64,000 nucleotides of DNA from Cryptomeria japonica. Its lineage: Eukaryota; Streptophyta; Pinopsida; Cupressales; Cupressaceae. How positions within the stretch are numbered: the first letter of the stretch is position 1; every line of letters starts with the position of its first letter. The position numbers were made by a program, and so were the translations under genes. The notes beneath the pieces are model-generated. The model ran no database searches. It was not told where the DNA came from and saw only the letters and a list, made by a program, of their open reading frames with translations. The stretch covers positions 839,115,388 through 839,179,387 of the forward strand of contig NC_081411.1 in assembly GCF_030272615.1 (NCBI RefSeq), given 5' to 3'. Below are positions 36,080-48,075 of the stretch, piece by piece.

Positions 36080-37188
36080 ATGGAGAACTTAAGAAAACAA
36101 TTGGAAGGAGCTCTTGAAGATTTTGATGCAGAAAAATTGAAGAATATCAAACTTGAAGATGATCTAAGAACTGCATAGGAATTCATTAAAGGACTTTAGG
36201 AGAACTTTGCTATAGCACAAAATAAAAGAAAAGAATTTCATGAGAAGATGCAGAAAGATGATGATGAAAAAGAAACTCTTAGAGAACTTGCAAACAAGTT
36301 GAGACAAGAAAACAATAATATGAAGAATTAAATGCAAGATATGACTATGAGGTTATGTAAAGATATTGAAGATAGGAAGAAGAATGAAGAAAACTTGACT
36401 AGGAGACTTAATGATGCTAGAAATTAAAATATGAGACTTAGTCATGAAAATGATATGCTGAAGACAGATCTGATTTAGATGGAACATGATAAAACTGAGC
36501 TTATGAGATAAATGAGAATTCTGGAAAATGAGTTGGCTATTGGAAACAAACACAAACACAAATTCAAGAAAAGTTCAAAGGAGCTTGATGACATACTGAA
36601 GAGTCAAAAGCCTAATGGAGATACTAATGGACTTGGATTTGAGATTGGAGAAAGTTCTGGTACTGCAGATAATCATGATCATAATAAATAGGTAGGAAAA
36701 CCTAATGCTTATAAGTTTAATGGGAAATTCTTTAACTGTAACAAGTACAGTCATAGAGAAAATCAGTGTAGACTTGGAAATAATCAGAATATTAATGCAC
36801 CCACCGGTCAATGTTCCAAATGCAACAAGGTCATAATTTAGAAAATTGCAGAATGAATGTGAAATGCTATGTTTGTGGAAGATTTGGGTACTTATGTAAT
36901 CAATGCAGAACACAAACCGACGTAGGATATGGAAAGGATATTTAGAGGAATAATGTAACTTGTTATGTTCGTAACAAGATTGGACATATTGCAAAATTTT
37001 GTAGAAGCAAGACTTCACTAGCTAACAATAAAGGATCCAGTTTGAAAGGCAAAGAAAAGCTAGATTAAGTAAAGCAAGAATTTTCAAAACAATGGATTAA
37101 GAAGAGAGATCAAAAAGTTGATGAAACTATCTTTGCACTAGTAGAACAAAGTAATTCTCCACCAGTAGGAGATTCTTCATCCAACTAA
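36080..37188 (+). pseudogene. Gag-like ORF1 of element C
   Basis: It is about 369 codons from the ATG at 36080 to the TAA at 37186. Residues 1-170 form a coiled coil (NLRKQLEGALEDFD onward, many Glu/Lys/Leu heptads). It ends in KKSSKELDDILKSQKPNG and a GLGFE motif, as in Sirevirus-type Copia Gag. Three knuckle regions follow: CNKYSHRENQC near 36740, CYVCGRFGYLCNQC near 36865 (His replaced by Tyr), and CYVRNKIGHIAKFC near 36965 (second Cys replaced by Arg). Several TAG/TAA stops and one frameshift near 36830 are present. The probable role is RNA packaging for a passenger element. Confidence 0.85.
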
Positions 37189-37491
37189 GAAGTAACCCTT
37201 TGGGGGTATTGTATAAAGTTGAAAATCATGCAAATTACCCTTGGATGATGGTGAGAAGATGGATTTCTTCTTTACCGGTAGATGTGTTAAGTTTTCACTT
37301 AGTTAATGAGCATTTAATGCAGTTGGTGGAAGATATGTCATTATAAATCATTGGATTTCCCTCATTTTTGACTCACCGAACATTCAAATTATTAGAGAGC
37401 GCGAAAACTGAGAGAAGGCATTCAAGGTGAAGGTGTGAAGTGATTTCTTCAGATATTCATAATATTTTTAGGTAGTAAAAGGTATTTTTCA
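37189..37491 (+). promoter_or_regulatory. Conserved ORF1-ORF2 spacer with TATA-like box (element C)
   Basis: This 303-bp non-coding spacer has the same length as the one in D. A CATTATAAATCAT box at about 37339-37351 lies about 150 bp before the ORF2 ATG. It is followed by a conserved purine-rich stretch with GAGAGC and GGCATTCAAGGTGAAG, also present in D. The spacer looks like a plant promoter plus 5' leader, so ORF2 may have its own transcript. That is inference. Confidence 0.5.
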
Positions 37492-40400
37492 ATGGCCTCT
37501 TCTTCTATTCCCGAGTTTATTGCAAACCCTACCATTATCAAGAACATTAAGGGACCTAGGCCCATGTTTAAGATAATTCCCAAAATTGCTAAACAAGATG
37601 ACTCTATCGAGGCATTTTCGAAAATTCCTAAAAGTGTAGTATATGTTGAAGACCCTAGGATTTACATACATTGCAATATAGATGATCTAGGATTTGAAGA
37701 TTTGAAGAAAATGTATGATGAGGTTATAAATGATGTGCAAGGAGTTATTAAACCAAATCACAAGATTGTGGAAACCTTAGGTTTTGTTGATATTTTTAAC
37801 TTCCCTGTATTCCCTAAGGAGGTTGTCAGACTTGTGTTAAGTAGAGTTCATGGAGAGTTCATAGGGCAGGAGTCAATTTACAAAATTACCAAAGAAGCAA
37901 TTATGGCCATTACAGGTTTACGCTCATCTAGTAGTAGACTTGATAAGACAAAGAAGATTCCCAACAAAATGGTGACAAGCTTAACCAGAGCAACATCTGA
38001 CATTAGATCACTTAGAGTAAATGATATTAAGGATGAAAATGTGAGATTTGTAGGTATGGTGCTAGGATACAAGACCACTCATGTAAATAGGCTAAATTCT
38101 ATTTCTAGTCTCTATATACATAGTGCCTATGAGATGGTAAACAACAATGCAATGATTGATGTTTGTGAATGGTTGAAAGATGAGCTTATTGATAACTTGA
38201 AAAAGATTAAAGGAGACAAGAAAGGCACATTTTGTTTTGGAAATCTATTGGTATGTTTGATGTTGTACTTTTTTAAGGAAATACCCAGTATTGGTCACAA
38301 GTAATTTGCATATGACATCCCGGTAGGTAAGAAAATTCTAGAAGCTTTCACTGGTATGGGATTAGACTATGTGAATAACATTTTTGAGTATTTCCAGACT
38401 TTCAAAGATAAGATGAGAGCTAGAGAAAGGTTACCACAGAGTATAGTAGATACATATGAAAAAGAAATTTGTTTTGTTATCAAAAGAGATGATGCATGGA
38501 TGGAGGTAGTACTCCCTAGGACTATTTGGGTCACCAAGATGGGATATGAAGTAGATCTTACTATTCTGGAGACATGCTAAAGCTTTACTAGATGCACCGA
38601 GAGAACCATTAGAAAAATTCTTTGGTAGGGTTGAGACATTGAGAGTGATGTAAATCTATTGAAGAAAAGAAAGAAGAGAGAAAAATATATAACAGATGCT
38701 TCTAAGAAGGTAAGCGAGTTAAAAGAAAATGTCATGAAATTAAGCGATATAACAGCCAATGAGCTTGAAGGATTACAACCGGAAGCACATGCATCACCAG
38801 TTAGGACATCTTCTGGAATTGATAGTGATAAGGCAACATAATTTAAAAGAGATGAAAGGAGGAAGAGAAAACCTTCACCAATACACTCTCCTTTACCTAA
38901 GAGAACAAGGAGCTTGAGAAAGAAACAACAAGTAGTAAGGGGGCCACCCAAGAAACTAACACCAAAGAAGAAATAGCAATCGATTACCCCTTCTTTGAAT
39001 GATTTTTTGAATGAAATATATGAAGACAAAAATTTGACTAATGGGCACAAATTGTATAATACATTTAATGATTCTAATAGGTAGAGTATTGAGAATAGCA
39101 TTATTTTACACTCAGGCATATATAAGAAGGTTCATATTGAAGTTGTGGATGATTTACCGAATGAACTTTTAGAAGATTGGAAGAAATAAGGATAGCAGTA
39201 ATGGAGCTAGATAAGAAACTAAAAATTGAAAAACTTCTAGCTGTACATCCTGTTAATTCAAGAGAAAAAATTGATGAATTGATATCTGAAGCAAATCAGT
39301 CTGTTTTTGCCAGTGGGCACTGGCAAGTGAGCTTGATGGCAGGAAGAGTGAAAGAGGTTGCTGATGAGACTACAGATAATTGGGATATATTTTTTGTGGA
39401 GAAAGAAAAAGAAGAAGAAAGGAACAGACCTAAAAAGCCATTCAAAGTGTATTAGAAAGACAAGGACAAGGGAAAAAGAAAAATTGGTGCAGTTCTAAAC
39501 ATTAAGACTACTGACAATCTACCACCACCACCTTTGGATACTACACCAGTACACTCAGAAGATCTGTCAGTTAATAACACTAAAGGTATTACACATGATG
39601 ATACTAATCTTGAATCAGAGATACTCTTTACCATGAATGTGGATACTCAAAAGGTAAACATTATTGTGAATAAAGATAATTGAGAGGTTAAAATAAACAT
39701 TGTTGATAATGAAAAGATTTCAGAGGAACCGGGACAAATGTTGACTCTCAAGAAGCTGAGATCCCAACCCAAATAGAGAAACCGTCAGAAACTAAAAAAC
39801 CCACTGAAGATAAAGGTACTTGCACAAGGTCACTAGAGATAGAGATATCGATAGTTGAACCTTTAGAGAAACAAACTGAGGAAGAGGTACAGGCATAAAT
39901 AGGGAAACTGGCAATCATAGAGACATTAAAACAGTCTGAGAAACCTTTGCATGTTGAGATACAAACCCAGACTGATCCACTAGAGGAAAATGCAAGCAAA
40001 ATGGATACACCTAATGGAAGCAAAGATGTAATAAAGATAATTGGTCAGACATCTGACACATCTACAAGTGAATTCAGACCTACTAATGTTATAGAGGTAC
40101 TTTTGGATTCAATCAAGAAGATAACTGATTGCAATGCATTGGCCTATAAGGCAATTGATAATACTTTACTAGTTCTTAAGTTGATTGCACCAAATTGTAG
40201 CATAGATCATATTAAAGATTCTTTAGGTAAATTGGACACATTGTCCAAATTTATTGTTGATAATGTAATAACTATTGACAAGGTGAATGAGGACACAATT
40301 AAGGAGAGAGTTGAAAAAGAGAAAAAAAAATTCTTTGAAGACAATATAAAGAAGTGTACAAAAAACTTGAATACATTATTACCGGTACTTAACTCTACAA

Positions 40401-40861
40401 TTTTGGAGTACAAGGAGCTATATAGGGAAACATGCAAACCCCACCTTTTGACAGAGGACATAGATAAGGAGATCAATAAAACACAGAAAGAAATTGATGA
40501 CATATCTGATAATAAAATTGGTTCATCTAGACATATATCAGTCATTGAGTAGGAAATGGCAGGTTTTGAGGAGAAATTAGAGAAAATTGAGAAAGCAAAG
40601 GCAAGGATAAGGTCAAATTCCCAAGAATTCAAAGATACACTTGGTCCTAAGTTGGACAATCTTATCTCTCAGAGAATTGAAATCTCTAAGGCATTACTTC
40701 AAGGAGAGCGATCACCAGAAGAACACATGCACTATCTCACTGACATGATCCAATAGAGTGAGGCAACTTTGAATGATAGCAAAAGGTTTATGCAGAGTCT
40801 GAATTTAATTTTTGTAGATATTTTTCAGATAATAACCAACTAGTTACAGACCTTGAGGTGA
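37492..40861 (+). pseudogene. ORF2 of element C, about 1,120-codon protein of unknown function
   Basis: The start ATG is in ATGGC context and the natural stop is at about 40859-40861. Residues 1-270 are one open frame with a globular N-terminal domain (DPRIYIHCN, AIMAITGL, LLVCLMLYF). Its order recalls the plant 'putative plant transposon protein' domain, but the match is weak. PRTIWVTKMGYEVD follows, then a Lys/Arg-rich nuclear-localisation-like stretch (near 38850-38980). A second block reads KLKIEKLLAVHPVNS...WDIFFVEKEK. After an acidic low-complexity linker comes a C-terminal helical part with FRPTNVIEVLLDSIKK and coiled coils. There are no membrane segments and no enzyme motif. Stops and about four frameshifts break it. 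Confidence 0.8.
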
Positions 40862-41043
40862 AATTCCTACACTCGTTTGACTATTTTTGACATTCTTTGT
40901 CATTGATGTCAAAGGGGGAGTAGTGGAAGGAGAAAAATGCTTATACAGAGGAAATCACTTGCTCAGGGGGAGCACAACTTTTTGGATATAAAATTTTTGG
41001 ATAACATATTTTTATTTTTCTCATGAGTGTTGCCATCAATTCC

Positions 41044-41055
41044 AAAGGGGGAGAT
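41044..41055 (+). other. Polypurine tract of element C
   Basis: AAAGGGGGAGAT directly precedes the 3' LTR. Similar runs lie at 40911-40920 and 40964-40972. Confidence 0.9.
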
Positions 41056-41361
41056 TGTTGGCATTCTACACTCTTATGAGAATGGTTTATGAGAATGGCT
41101 ATGTTGTCATTGATGGCAAACTGATTGACAAACTAATAGGCAACCGACTGGCATTCAATGACATTAAGATTTCTACATACACCAAAAAGCACCGGCACTG
41201 ATAGACACTTACACCGGCATTTAGATCACATTGGCAACAGTATATCGACACTCAAGACGACATGGAAATATCTTTTATTGTAATATAATTATCTTTTTGT
41301 AGGATGACATGGTATATTGTAAAAGACTCATATATGTATGAAGTCTTGTAGGTCATTTTGA
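41056..41361 (+). repeat. 3' LTR of element C, left part
   Basis: It starts TGTTGGCATTCTACAC and is interrupted by D after TTTGA at 41357-41361. Confidence 0.93.
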
Positions 41362-42169
41362 TGTTAGGATTAATGATAGTCCCAAAGATACTGAGAGGGG
41401 GGGGTGAATCAGTATCTAACCGATTAACAAAATATTTAACCTTATTAAGTATTTTGCATTTCAAGATAGTGTACTGGTAAATAAGAATTAGTGCAGTAAA
41501 CAGGAACAATAATGACAGCATAGAAAACACACCATAACATAAGATGTTTAATGAGGAAACCTGGTGGGGGCAAAACCTTAGGGGGATTTGTGACCCAGGA
41601 TATTCACTCACTGGAAAATGAATAAATATTACTTACAATGAGGGGCCTGCACATGTAGGAAGACCAACTACCTAAAGCTCACTGCTCAATCACAAGATAG
41701 AAGTCTCATTGAATTACAAAATGGATTATGAAAATCTAATACAATGTACTACTTCAAATCAGCATCAACTATGCTAGGTTCAATATCGGTTTAAGCTCAT
41801 ACTATAACCATAAACCTTATACAAAATCAGCCTTATGCATTCGCATATATCTTCCTTCTTATTTGCTCATTCCTATCCCATCCACATTGCAAAAATGATT
41901 TACAAGACCTCATACATATATGAGTCTTTTACAATATGCCTTGTCAGCTTTACAAAAGATAATTACATTAAATACAATAAACAAAAGGTTATTCCCTGCT
42001 GGTTGGAGTGTCGGTATACATCGTAGCTGCTACAGGTGAAGTGCTTGTCATTGCCTATAGATGTCTATGTCAGTGTTAGTGTCTTTACTAGAGGAATGTT
42101 GGGTGGTTTTTAGTAGGTTTCAATCAATGACAACAACATCATTTCTCATTAGAGTGTAGAATGCCAACA
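41362..42169 (-). repeat. 3' LTR of element D
   Basis: It is 808 bp with plus-strand ends TGTTAGGATTAATG and AATGCCAACA. Confidence 0.93.
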
Positions 42170-42181
42170 ATCTCCCCCTTA
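42170..42181 (-). other. Polypurine tract of element D
   Basis: ATCTCCCCCTTA on plus is a purine run on minus, next to the 3' LTR. Two more runs lie near 42262-42272 and 42311-42322. Confidence 0.85.
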
Positions 42182-42370
42182 GCCATTGATGGCAACACTC
42201 ATGAGAAAAATCCAAAAACTGTTCCAAAAAGTGAAGTCCAAAAATTTACTAAAAATATGTGCTCCCCCTGAGCAAATGATCTCCTCTGAATGATTATTTT
42301 TCTCTGTCCACTACTCCCCCTTTGACATCAATGACAATGGTTGTCAAAATTGTCAAATGAGTGCAAAATT

Positions 42371-45300
42371 TTACCTTAAGGTTTGTAACCGGTTGATTAC
42401 AATCTAAAATATGTTAGCCAAAACCAAGTTTAAACTCTGCATGAACCTATTGCAGTCATTCATGGTTTCCTCAGTTTGTTGGATCGTTCCGGTGAGATGA
42501 TGCATATGATCCTCCAATGATCTTTCTCCTTGAATTAATGCCTTAGAGATCTCATTTCTCAGAGAGATAAGGTTGTCCAACTTGGAACCAAGTTTGTACT
42601 TAAGCTCTCTGGCATTTGCTTTGATCCTTTCTTTTTCCTTCTCAAAATTATCCAACTTTTCCTCAAATCCTGCTATTTCTTGCTCAATAAATGATATAGG
42701 TTCAGATTAACCAATAATGTTATCAGCTATATCATCTATCTCCTTCTGTACTTTGCTTGTTTCTTTCTCAATGTCCTTGGTCAACAGATGTGGCTTGCAT
42801 GTTTCTTTGTATAGTTCCTTATATTCCAAAATTGTTGTATTCAGTGTCGGTAAAGTGTGTTAATGTGTTCTGTGCACTTCTTTATTGTATCCTCAAAGAA
42901 TTTTTCCTTTGCTTTTTCAAATTTCTCTTTGAATGTATCCTCATTCACCTTATCAGCTGTTATTACATTGTCGGTAATGAATTTGGACAATGTGTCCAAC
43001 TGACTTAAAGAATCCTTTACATGATCTAAATAACATTTTGGTGCAATCATCTTAAGAATAGGTATTGTATCATAAATTTCTTTATAAGCCAATGCATTAT
43101 AGTCAGTTATCTTCTTAATAGAGTCTAGGAGTACCTCTATCACATTAGTAGGCCTGAATTCACTGAAAGGAGTACTGGATGTCTGACCAACTGCCTTAAT
43201 CACTTTAGTGCTTCCAACTTTGGTTACCAATTTGCTTGTATCAACCTCTGGTGGATCAGTATGAGTTTGTATTTCTACTACAAATGGTTTGGGTTTCTCA
43301 GTGACTACCGGTTTTACTATCTCAATGTGTACCTCAACCTCTATCAGTTTCTCTGTTGGTGTCTCTGTGTTCTCAGCTGTCGGTAACTCTGTCTTTGTAG
43401 GATTTTTAGTGCCAACATCTATACTACCAGAATTCTTTCTAGTGTCCAATCTAGTGTCCAAAGGTTGCTCTGCTTGTAGTGTATGCTCTGTTTTCTCTGT
43501 TTGAATTTCAACCTCAACATGCTTTGTTGGTTGCTCAGCAATGTTTCCATTGTCAGCAATATCATTCTGTACCTCTGTGTTATCCTTATCCACACCAATT
43601 TTTACTTCCTGAGTATTAACATTTATGGTGAATAAAATTTCTGAATCAGGATTAGTGTCATCATGTGTTACATCTATACTGTCAATAGTCTGTGTATCAA
43701 TAGTATGTACCAGAGTAGTATCCAAGGGTGGTGGTAAGTTGTCAGTTATTTTGATATTTGGTATTCCACCAACTTTACCTTTCCCTTTGTCCTTATCCTT
43801 CTGATAAACCTTAAATGTTTTCTTCGACCTGTTTAATTCTTCCTGTTTTTCCTTTTCCACAAAAAAGATATCCCATTTATCAACCATTTCCTCAACAATT
43901 TCATTAACTCTACTAGCCATTAAGCTCACTTGTCGGTGACCACTAGCAAAAACTGATTTGTTAGCCTCACAAATTAAGTCATCAATTTCTTCCTTAGAGT
44001 TAATTGGATGTATAGCAAGGAGTTTTTCAACTTTAATTTTCTTATGTAACTCCATTATTGCAATCCTCTTTGCATCTAACCTCCTATAAAGATCATTTGG
44101 TAGGTCATCTATAACTTCAATTAACACTTTCTTGTATATGTCCAGATGTAGAATTATACTGTTTCAATACTCTCCTTTTCTGAATCTATGAATGTGTTAT
44201 ACAACTTGCTCACATTTGCCAAGTTAGTGTCATTAGTGATTTCATTCAGTAAATTATCCAGTGGTGGTATAACATGTTTCTATTTCTTCTTAGGTGTGAG
44301 TTTCTTTGCTGGTTGCCTTACTGCTTGTTGTTTCTTTCTCAAGGTTCTTGTTTTATTGGGTGGAGGAGATGGTACCGGTGAGGGTTTTCTCTTCCTATCA
44401 ACTCTCTTGAATTCTATAGGTATCTCACTATCAGATAATGTGCCAACTGGTGAGATATGTGTCTCCGGTTGTAGTCATTCCAGTTCACTTGCCTTTATAT
44501 CAGTAAGTTTCATAACATTTTCTTTTATTTCCTTTACCTGCATTGAAGCATCTCTTATATACTTTTCTCTTGTCTTCCTTTGTTTCATTGTTTGTACACC
44601 ACTTTCAATTGTTTTAGCATTTCCAAAAACTTCTTCAGATGGTTCTCTAGGTGCATCTAATAAAGCTTTTGCATATGTTTCAACAATGTTCAAATCTACC
44701 TCATAACCCATTTTTGTTACCCATATAGTTCTAGGTAGTACAACTTCCATCCATGTCTCATCTTTCTTAATTACAAAATGGATTTCCTTAGCATATTTAT
44801 CTACTACACTTTGTGGTACTCTCTCTAGTTTTCATTTTGTTTTGGAAAGCTTTGAAATATTCAATTATATTGCTATCCTTTGTAGTACCCATTTCAGTAA
44901 AATCTTCTTGCAATTGTTTGCCTATCGGTATGTCATATCCAAAATCTTTATGTCCAATACTAGGGATTTCCTTTGAGAAATACAACATAAGGCATACCAA
45001 AAGATTGCCAAAATGAAATGTCCCTTTCTTATCACCTTTTATCTTCTTCAAGTTATCAATTAGCTCATCCTTCGACCATTCACACACATCTTTTTTTGCA
45101 TCATTATTTACCATTTCATAAGCATTGTTAATGCAAAGACTGGAAATTGAATTAAGTCAGTTTGTACGTGTGGTCTTGTAACCTAAGATCATACTTATGA
45201 ATCTCACATTAATGTCCTTGATGTCATTTACTCTCAGAGATCTACTATCAAATGTTGCTTTAGTTAAGGTCATGACTTTGTTATTAGGTACCTTCTTAGT

Positions 45301-45756
45301 TTTTTCAGGTCTACTACTAGTTGAGGGTAAACCTGTCACTGCCCTAATTGCTTTTTGGGTGAATTTGCAGACTGAATCTAACCAAAGAAATTATCCATGT
45401 GCCCTACTTCGGACAATTCTCACAACTTCCTCCAAAAATTCAGGGATGTTCAAGATTTCCACAAAACCTAAAGTCTCAATAACCTTGTGCTCGGGTTTGA
45501 CATTGCCATTTTCATCAAAAATTAGAGTTTTAAATATCTTTAACACTTCCTCGAAACCTAATTCTTCAATATTGCAGTGAATATATATCCTAGGGTCTTC
45601 GACATAAGCTACACCTTTAGGAATATTTGAAAATGTGCCCATGGAATGATCTTGTTTAGCTATCTCGAGAATAATTTTGAATCCAATCCTAGGGCATTTT
45701 ATATCTTCCAGAATAGTAGGGTTTGCAATAAATTCGAGAGTAGAAGAGAAAGCCAT
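42371..45756 (-). pseudogene. ORF2 of element D, longest surviving copy
   Basis: It runs from the ATG at 45756 (ATGGC) to a natural TAA at about 42371, about 1,128 codons. Open pieces are 45756-45391, 45339-45157, 45114-44797, 44750-44475, 44127-42841 (428 codons) and 42655-42404. The domain order equals C. It has DPRIYIHCNIEELGF, a GLPSTSSRPEKTKK linker, SIGHKDFGYDIPIGKQ, and PRTIWVTKMGYEVDLN. Then come a basic tract, KIKVEKLLAIHPINS, WDIFFVEKEKQEELN, KDKDKGKGKVGG, an acidic Thr/Glu-rich linker and FRPTNVIEVLLDSIKKIT. A C-terminal coiled coil ends it (KLDNLISLRNEISKAL). Function is unknown. The basic tract suggests nuclear targeting and the coiled coils suggest oligomer formation. Confidence 0.83.
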
Positions 45757-46059
45757 TTCAAAAATACCTTAAGCTGCCTGATAATGTTTGAGTGCATTAA
45801 AGAAATCAATTTACTTCTTCACCTTGAATGCCTTCACTCAGATTTCATGCTCTCTGCTAATTTTAATGCTCTGTGAATCAAAAATGAAGAAAACCCGATG
45901 ATTTATAATGAAATTTCTTTCAACAACCGCATTAAATGCTTGTCGGTAAGTGAAAAATTAACACATCTACTGGTAAAGAAGAAATATATCTTCTCACCAT
46001 CGACCGAGGGTAAATTGCATGATATTCAATTTGCTGCAATACCCCCAAAGGGTTACTTC
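45757..46059 (-). promoter_or_regulatory. Conserved ORF1-ORF2 spacer with TATA-like box (element D)
   Basis: It is 303 bp, as in C. CATTATAAATCAT on minus lies at about 45898-45910, about 150 bp before the ORF2 ATG. The downstream stretch (GAGAGC, then GGCATTCAAGGTGAAG) is also kept. Sequence kept between copies outside coding frames suggests function, most simply a promoter and leader. Confidence 0.5.
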
Positions 46060-47172
46060 TCAGTTGGATGAAGAATATCCTGTCGATGGAGTAATACTCT
46101 GTTCTACTGGTGAAGGAATAGTCTCATCAACATTCTGATATGTCTTTCTAATCCATTGTTTTGAAAATTATTGCTTTACCTCATCAACCTTTTCTTTGCC
46201 TTTCAAACTGGGTCCTTCATTATTTGTCGGTGAAGTCTTGCATCTACAAAATTTTGCAATATGTCCAATTTTGTTACAAGCATAACAAGTCACATTATTC
46301 TTCTGAATAGCCTTTCCATATCCTATGTCGGTTTGTGTTCTACAATGATTAGATAAGTGCCTAAATCTTCCACAAACATAACATCTTACATTCATTCTGT
46401 AGTTTTTTGAATTATGAGCAACTTTGTTGCATTTGGAACAGTGATGGATGGGTGCATTAATGTTTTGATTGTTTCTAGATCTACACTGATTTTCTCTATG
46501 ACCATACTTGTTATAGTTAAATCATTTCCCATTAAATTTGTAAGCATTAGGTTGTCTTGCCGGTTTACTGTGATCATGATTGTTTGCAGTACTAGAACTT
46601 TCACCAACTTCAAATCCAAGTCAATTAGTATCTCCATTAGGTTTCTAACTTTTCAGCATATCATCAAGTTCATCTGAACTTTTCTTAAACTTCTCCTTGT
46701 GTTGATTTGTAGTAGCCAACTCATTTTCTAGAATACCCATTTGTCTCATAAGTTGAGTTTTATCATGTTGCATGTGAATCAGATCTGTCTTTAACATATC
46801 ATTTTCATGACTGAATCTTAAATTTTTATTTCCAGCATCATTGAGTCTTCTAGTCAAGTCATCTTCATTCTTCTTCCTATCTTCAACGTCTTTACAAAAT
46901 CTCATAGTCATATCTTGCATTTCATTCCTCATAGTAAGATTTTCTTGTCTCATTTTGCTCACATGTTCATTAAGAGTTTCCTTTTCATCATTATCACTCT
47001 ACATCTTCTCATGAAGTTCTTTTCTCTTATTTCTAGCAATAGTAAGATTCTCTTGAAGTCCTTGAATGAATTCCTGTGCAATCCTTAGATCATCTTCAAG
47101 TTTTATATTCTTCAACTTCTCTAAATCATAGTCTACAAGAGCTCCTTCCAATTGCTTTCTTAACTTCTCCAT
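46060..47172 (-). pseudogene. Gag-like ORF1 of element D
   Basis: It runs from the ATG at 47172 (KLRKQLEGALVDYDLEKLKN) to about 46060, about 371 codons. The coiled coil spans 47172-46650 and ends with KKSSDELDDMLKS. Two good knuckles lie at 46395-46225: CYVCGRFRHLSNHC and CYACNKIGHIAKFC. Another degenerate one is at about 46440. A frameshift near 46640-46400 and a few stops separate the parts. Compared with C, both main knuckles keep all four zinc ligands. Confidence 0.85.
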
Positions 47173-47228
47173 CTGTACCGGTGTCAGAATCTTCCTCAAG
47201 CTATTAGGCTTTTGAAAATAGAGGACTA

Positions 47229-47240
47229 GGCTCTGATAAT
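47229..47240 (-). other. Primer binding site of element D
   Basis: On minus it reads ATTATCAGAGCC. It is iMet-like with a changed 5' end. Confidence 0.75.
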
Positions 47241-47243
47241 AAT

Positions 47244-48070
47244 TGTTAGGATTAATGATAGTCCCAAAGATACTAAAGGGGGGGTGAATCAGTATCTAAC
47301 TAGTTAACATAATATTTAACCTTATTAAGTATTTTGCATTCCAAGATAGTGTATCGATAAATAAGAATTAGTGTAGTAAATAGGAACAATAATGATAGCA
47401 TAGAAAACACACCATAACACAAGATGTTTAATGAGGAAACCTGGTGTGGGAAAAACCTCAGTGGGATTTGTGACCAACAATATTCACTCATTGGCCAATG
47501 AATAAATATTACTTACAATGAGGGGCCTGCACATGCAGGAAGGCCAACTGCCTAGAGCTCACTGCTCAATCATAAGATAGAAGTCTCACTGACTTACAAA
47601 ATGGATTATGAAAATCCAATACAATGCACTACTTCAAATCAACATAAACTATGCTAGGTTCAGTACTGGTTTAAGCTCATGCTATAACCATAAACCTTAT
47701 ACAAAATATTCGTTATGCATTCACATATATCTTCCTTCTTATTTTCTCATTCCTATCCCATCCACATTGTAAAAATGATTTACAAGATCTCATACATATA
47801 TGAGTCTTTTACAATATGCCTTGTCATCTTTACAAAAGATAATTACATTAAATACAATAAACAAAAGTTTATCCCCTATCAACTGGAGTGTCGGTATGCA
47901 TTGTAGCCACTACCAATGAAGTTCTTGTTGGTGCCTATAGATGTCTATGCTGGTGCTGGTGCCTACCAGTGTCTTTACCAGATGAATGTTGAGTGGTTGC
48001 TAGAAGGTTGCTAGTAGGTTGTCATCAATGACAACACCATCATTTCTTATTAGAGTGTAGAATGCCAACA
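47244..48070 (-). repeat. 5' LTR of element D
   Basis: It is 827 bp with the same ends as the 3' copy. The two LTRs differ by scattered substitutions and small indels, for example near 47975-48010. Confidence 0.93.
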
Positions 48071-48075
48071 TTTGA

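Larger units (their letters stand above)
41362..48070 (-). mobile_element. Element D: complete non-autonomous ORF2-bearing LTR retroelement
   Basis: It is 6709 bp and inserted in C's 3' LTR with a perfect TTTGA duplication (41357-41361 and 48071-48075). On minus the order is 5' LTR (48070-47244), primer site, ORF1, 303-bp spacer, ORF2, polypurine tract and 3' LTR (42169-41362). It has no polymerase genes. It is the best preserved member of the family in the window. Confidence 0.95.

Noticed and set aside
35759-36178. Open frame with a repeated peptide (CGSQIPLRFFPH) also seen at 41252-41611, 47300-47491 and 51973-52334
   Set aside because: It recurs because the LTR R/U5 DNA is conserved; the frame crosses the LTR end and primer site and has no protein family signal.
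42371-45756. ORF2 as an envelope-like protein, as in some Sireviruses
   Set aside because: No signal peptide, membrane helix or cleavage-like site was seen; the protein is charged with a nuclear-type basic tract.
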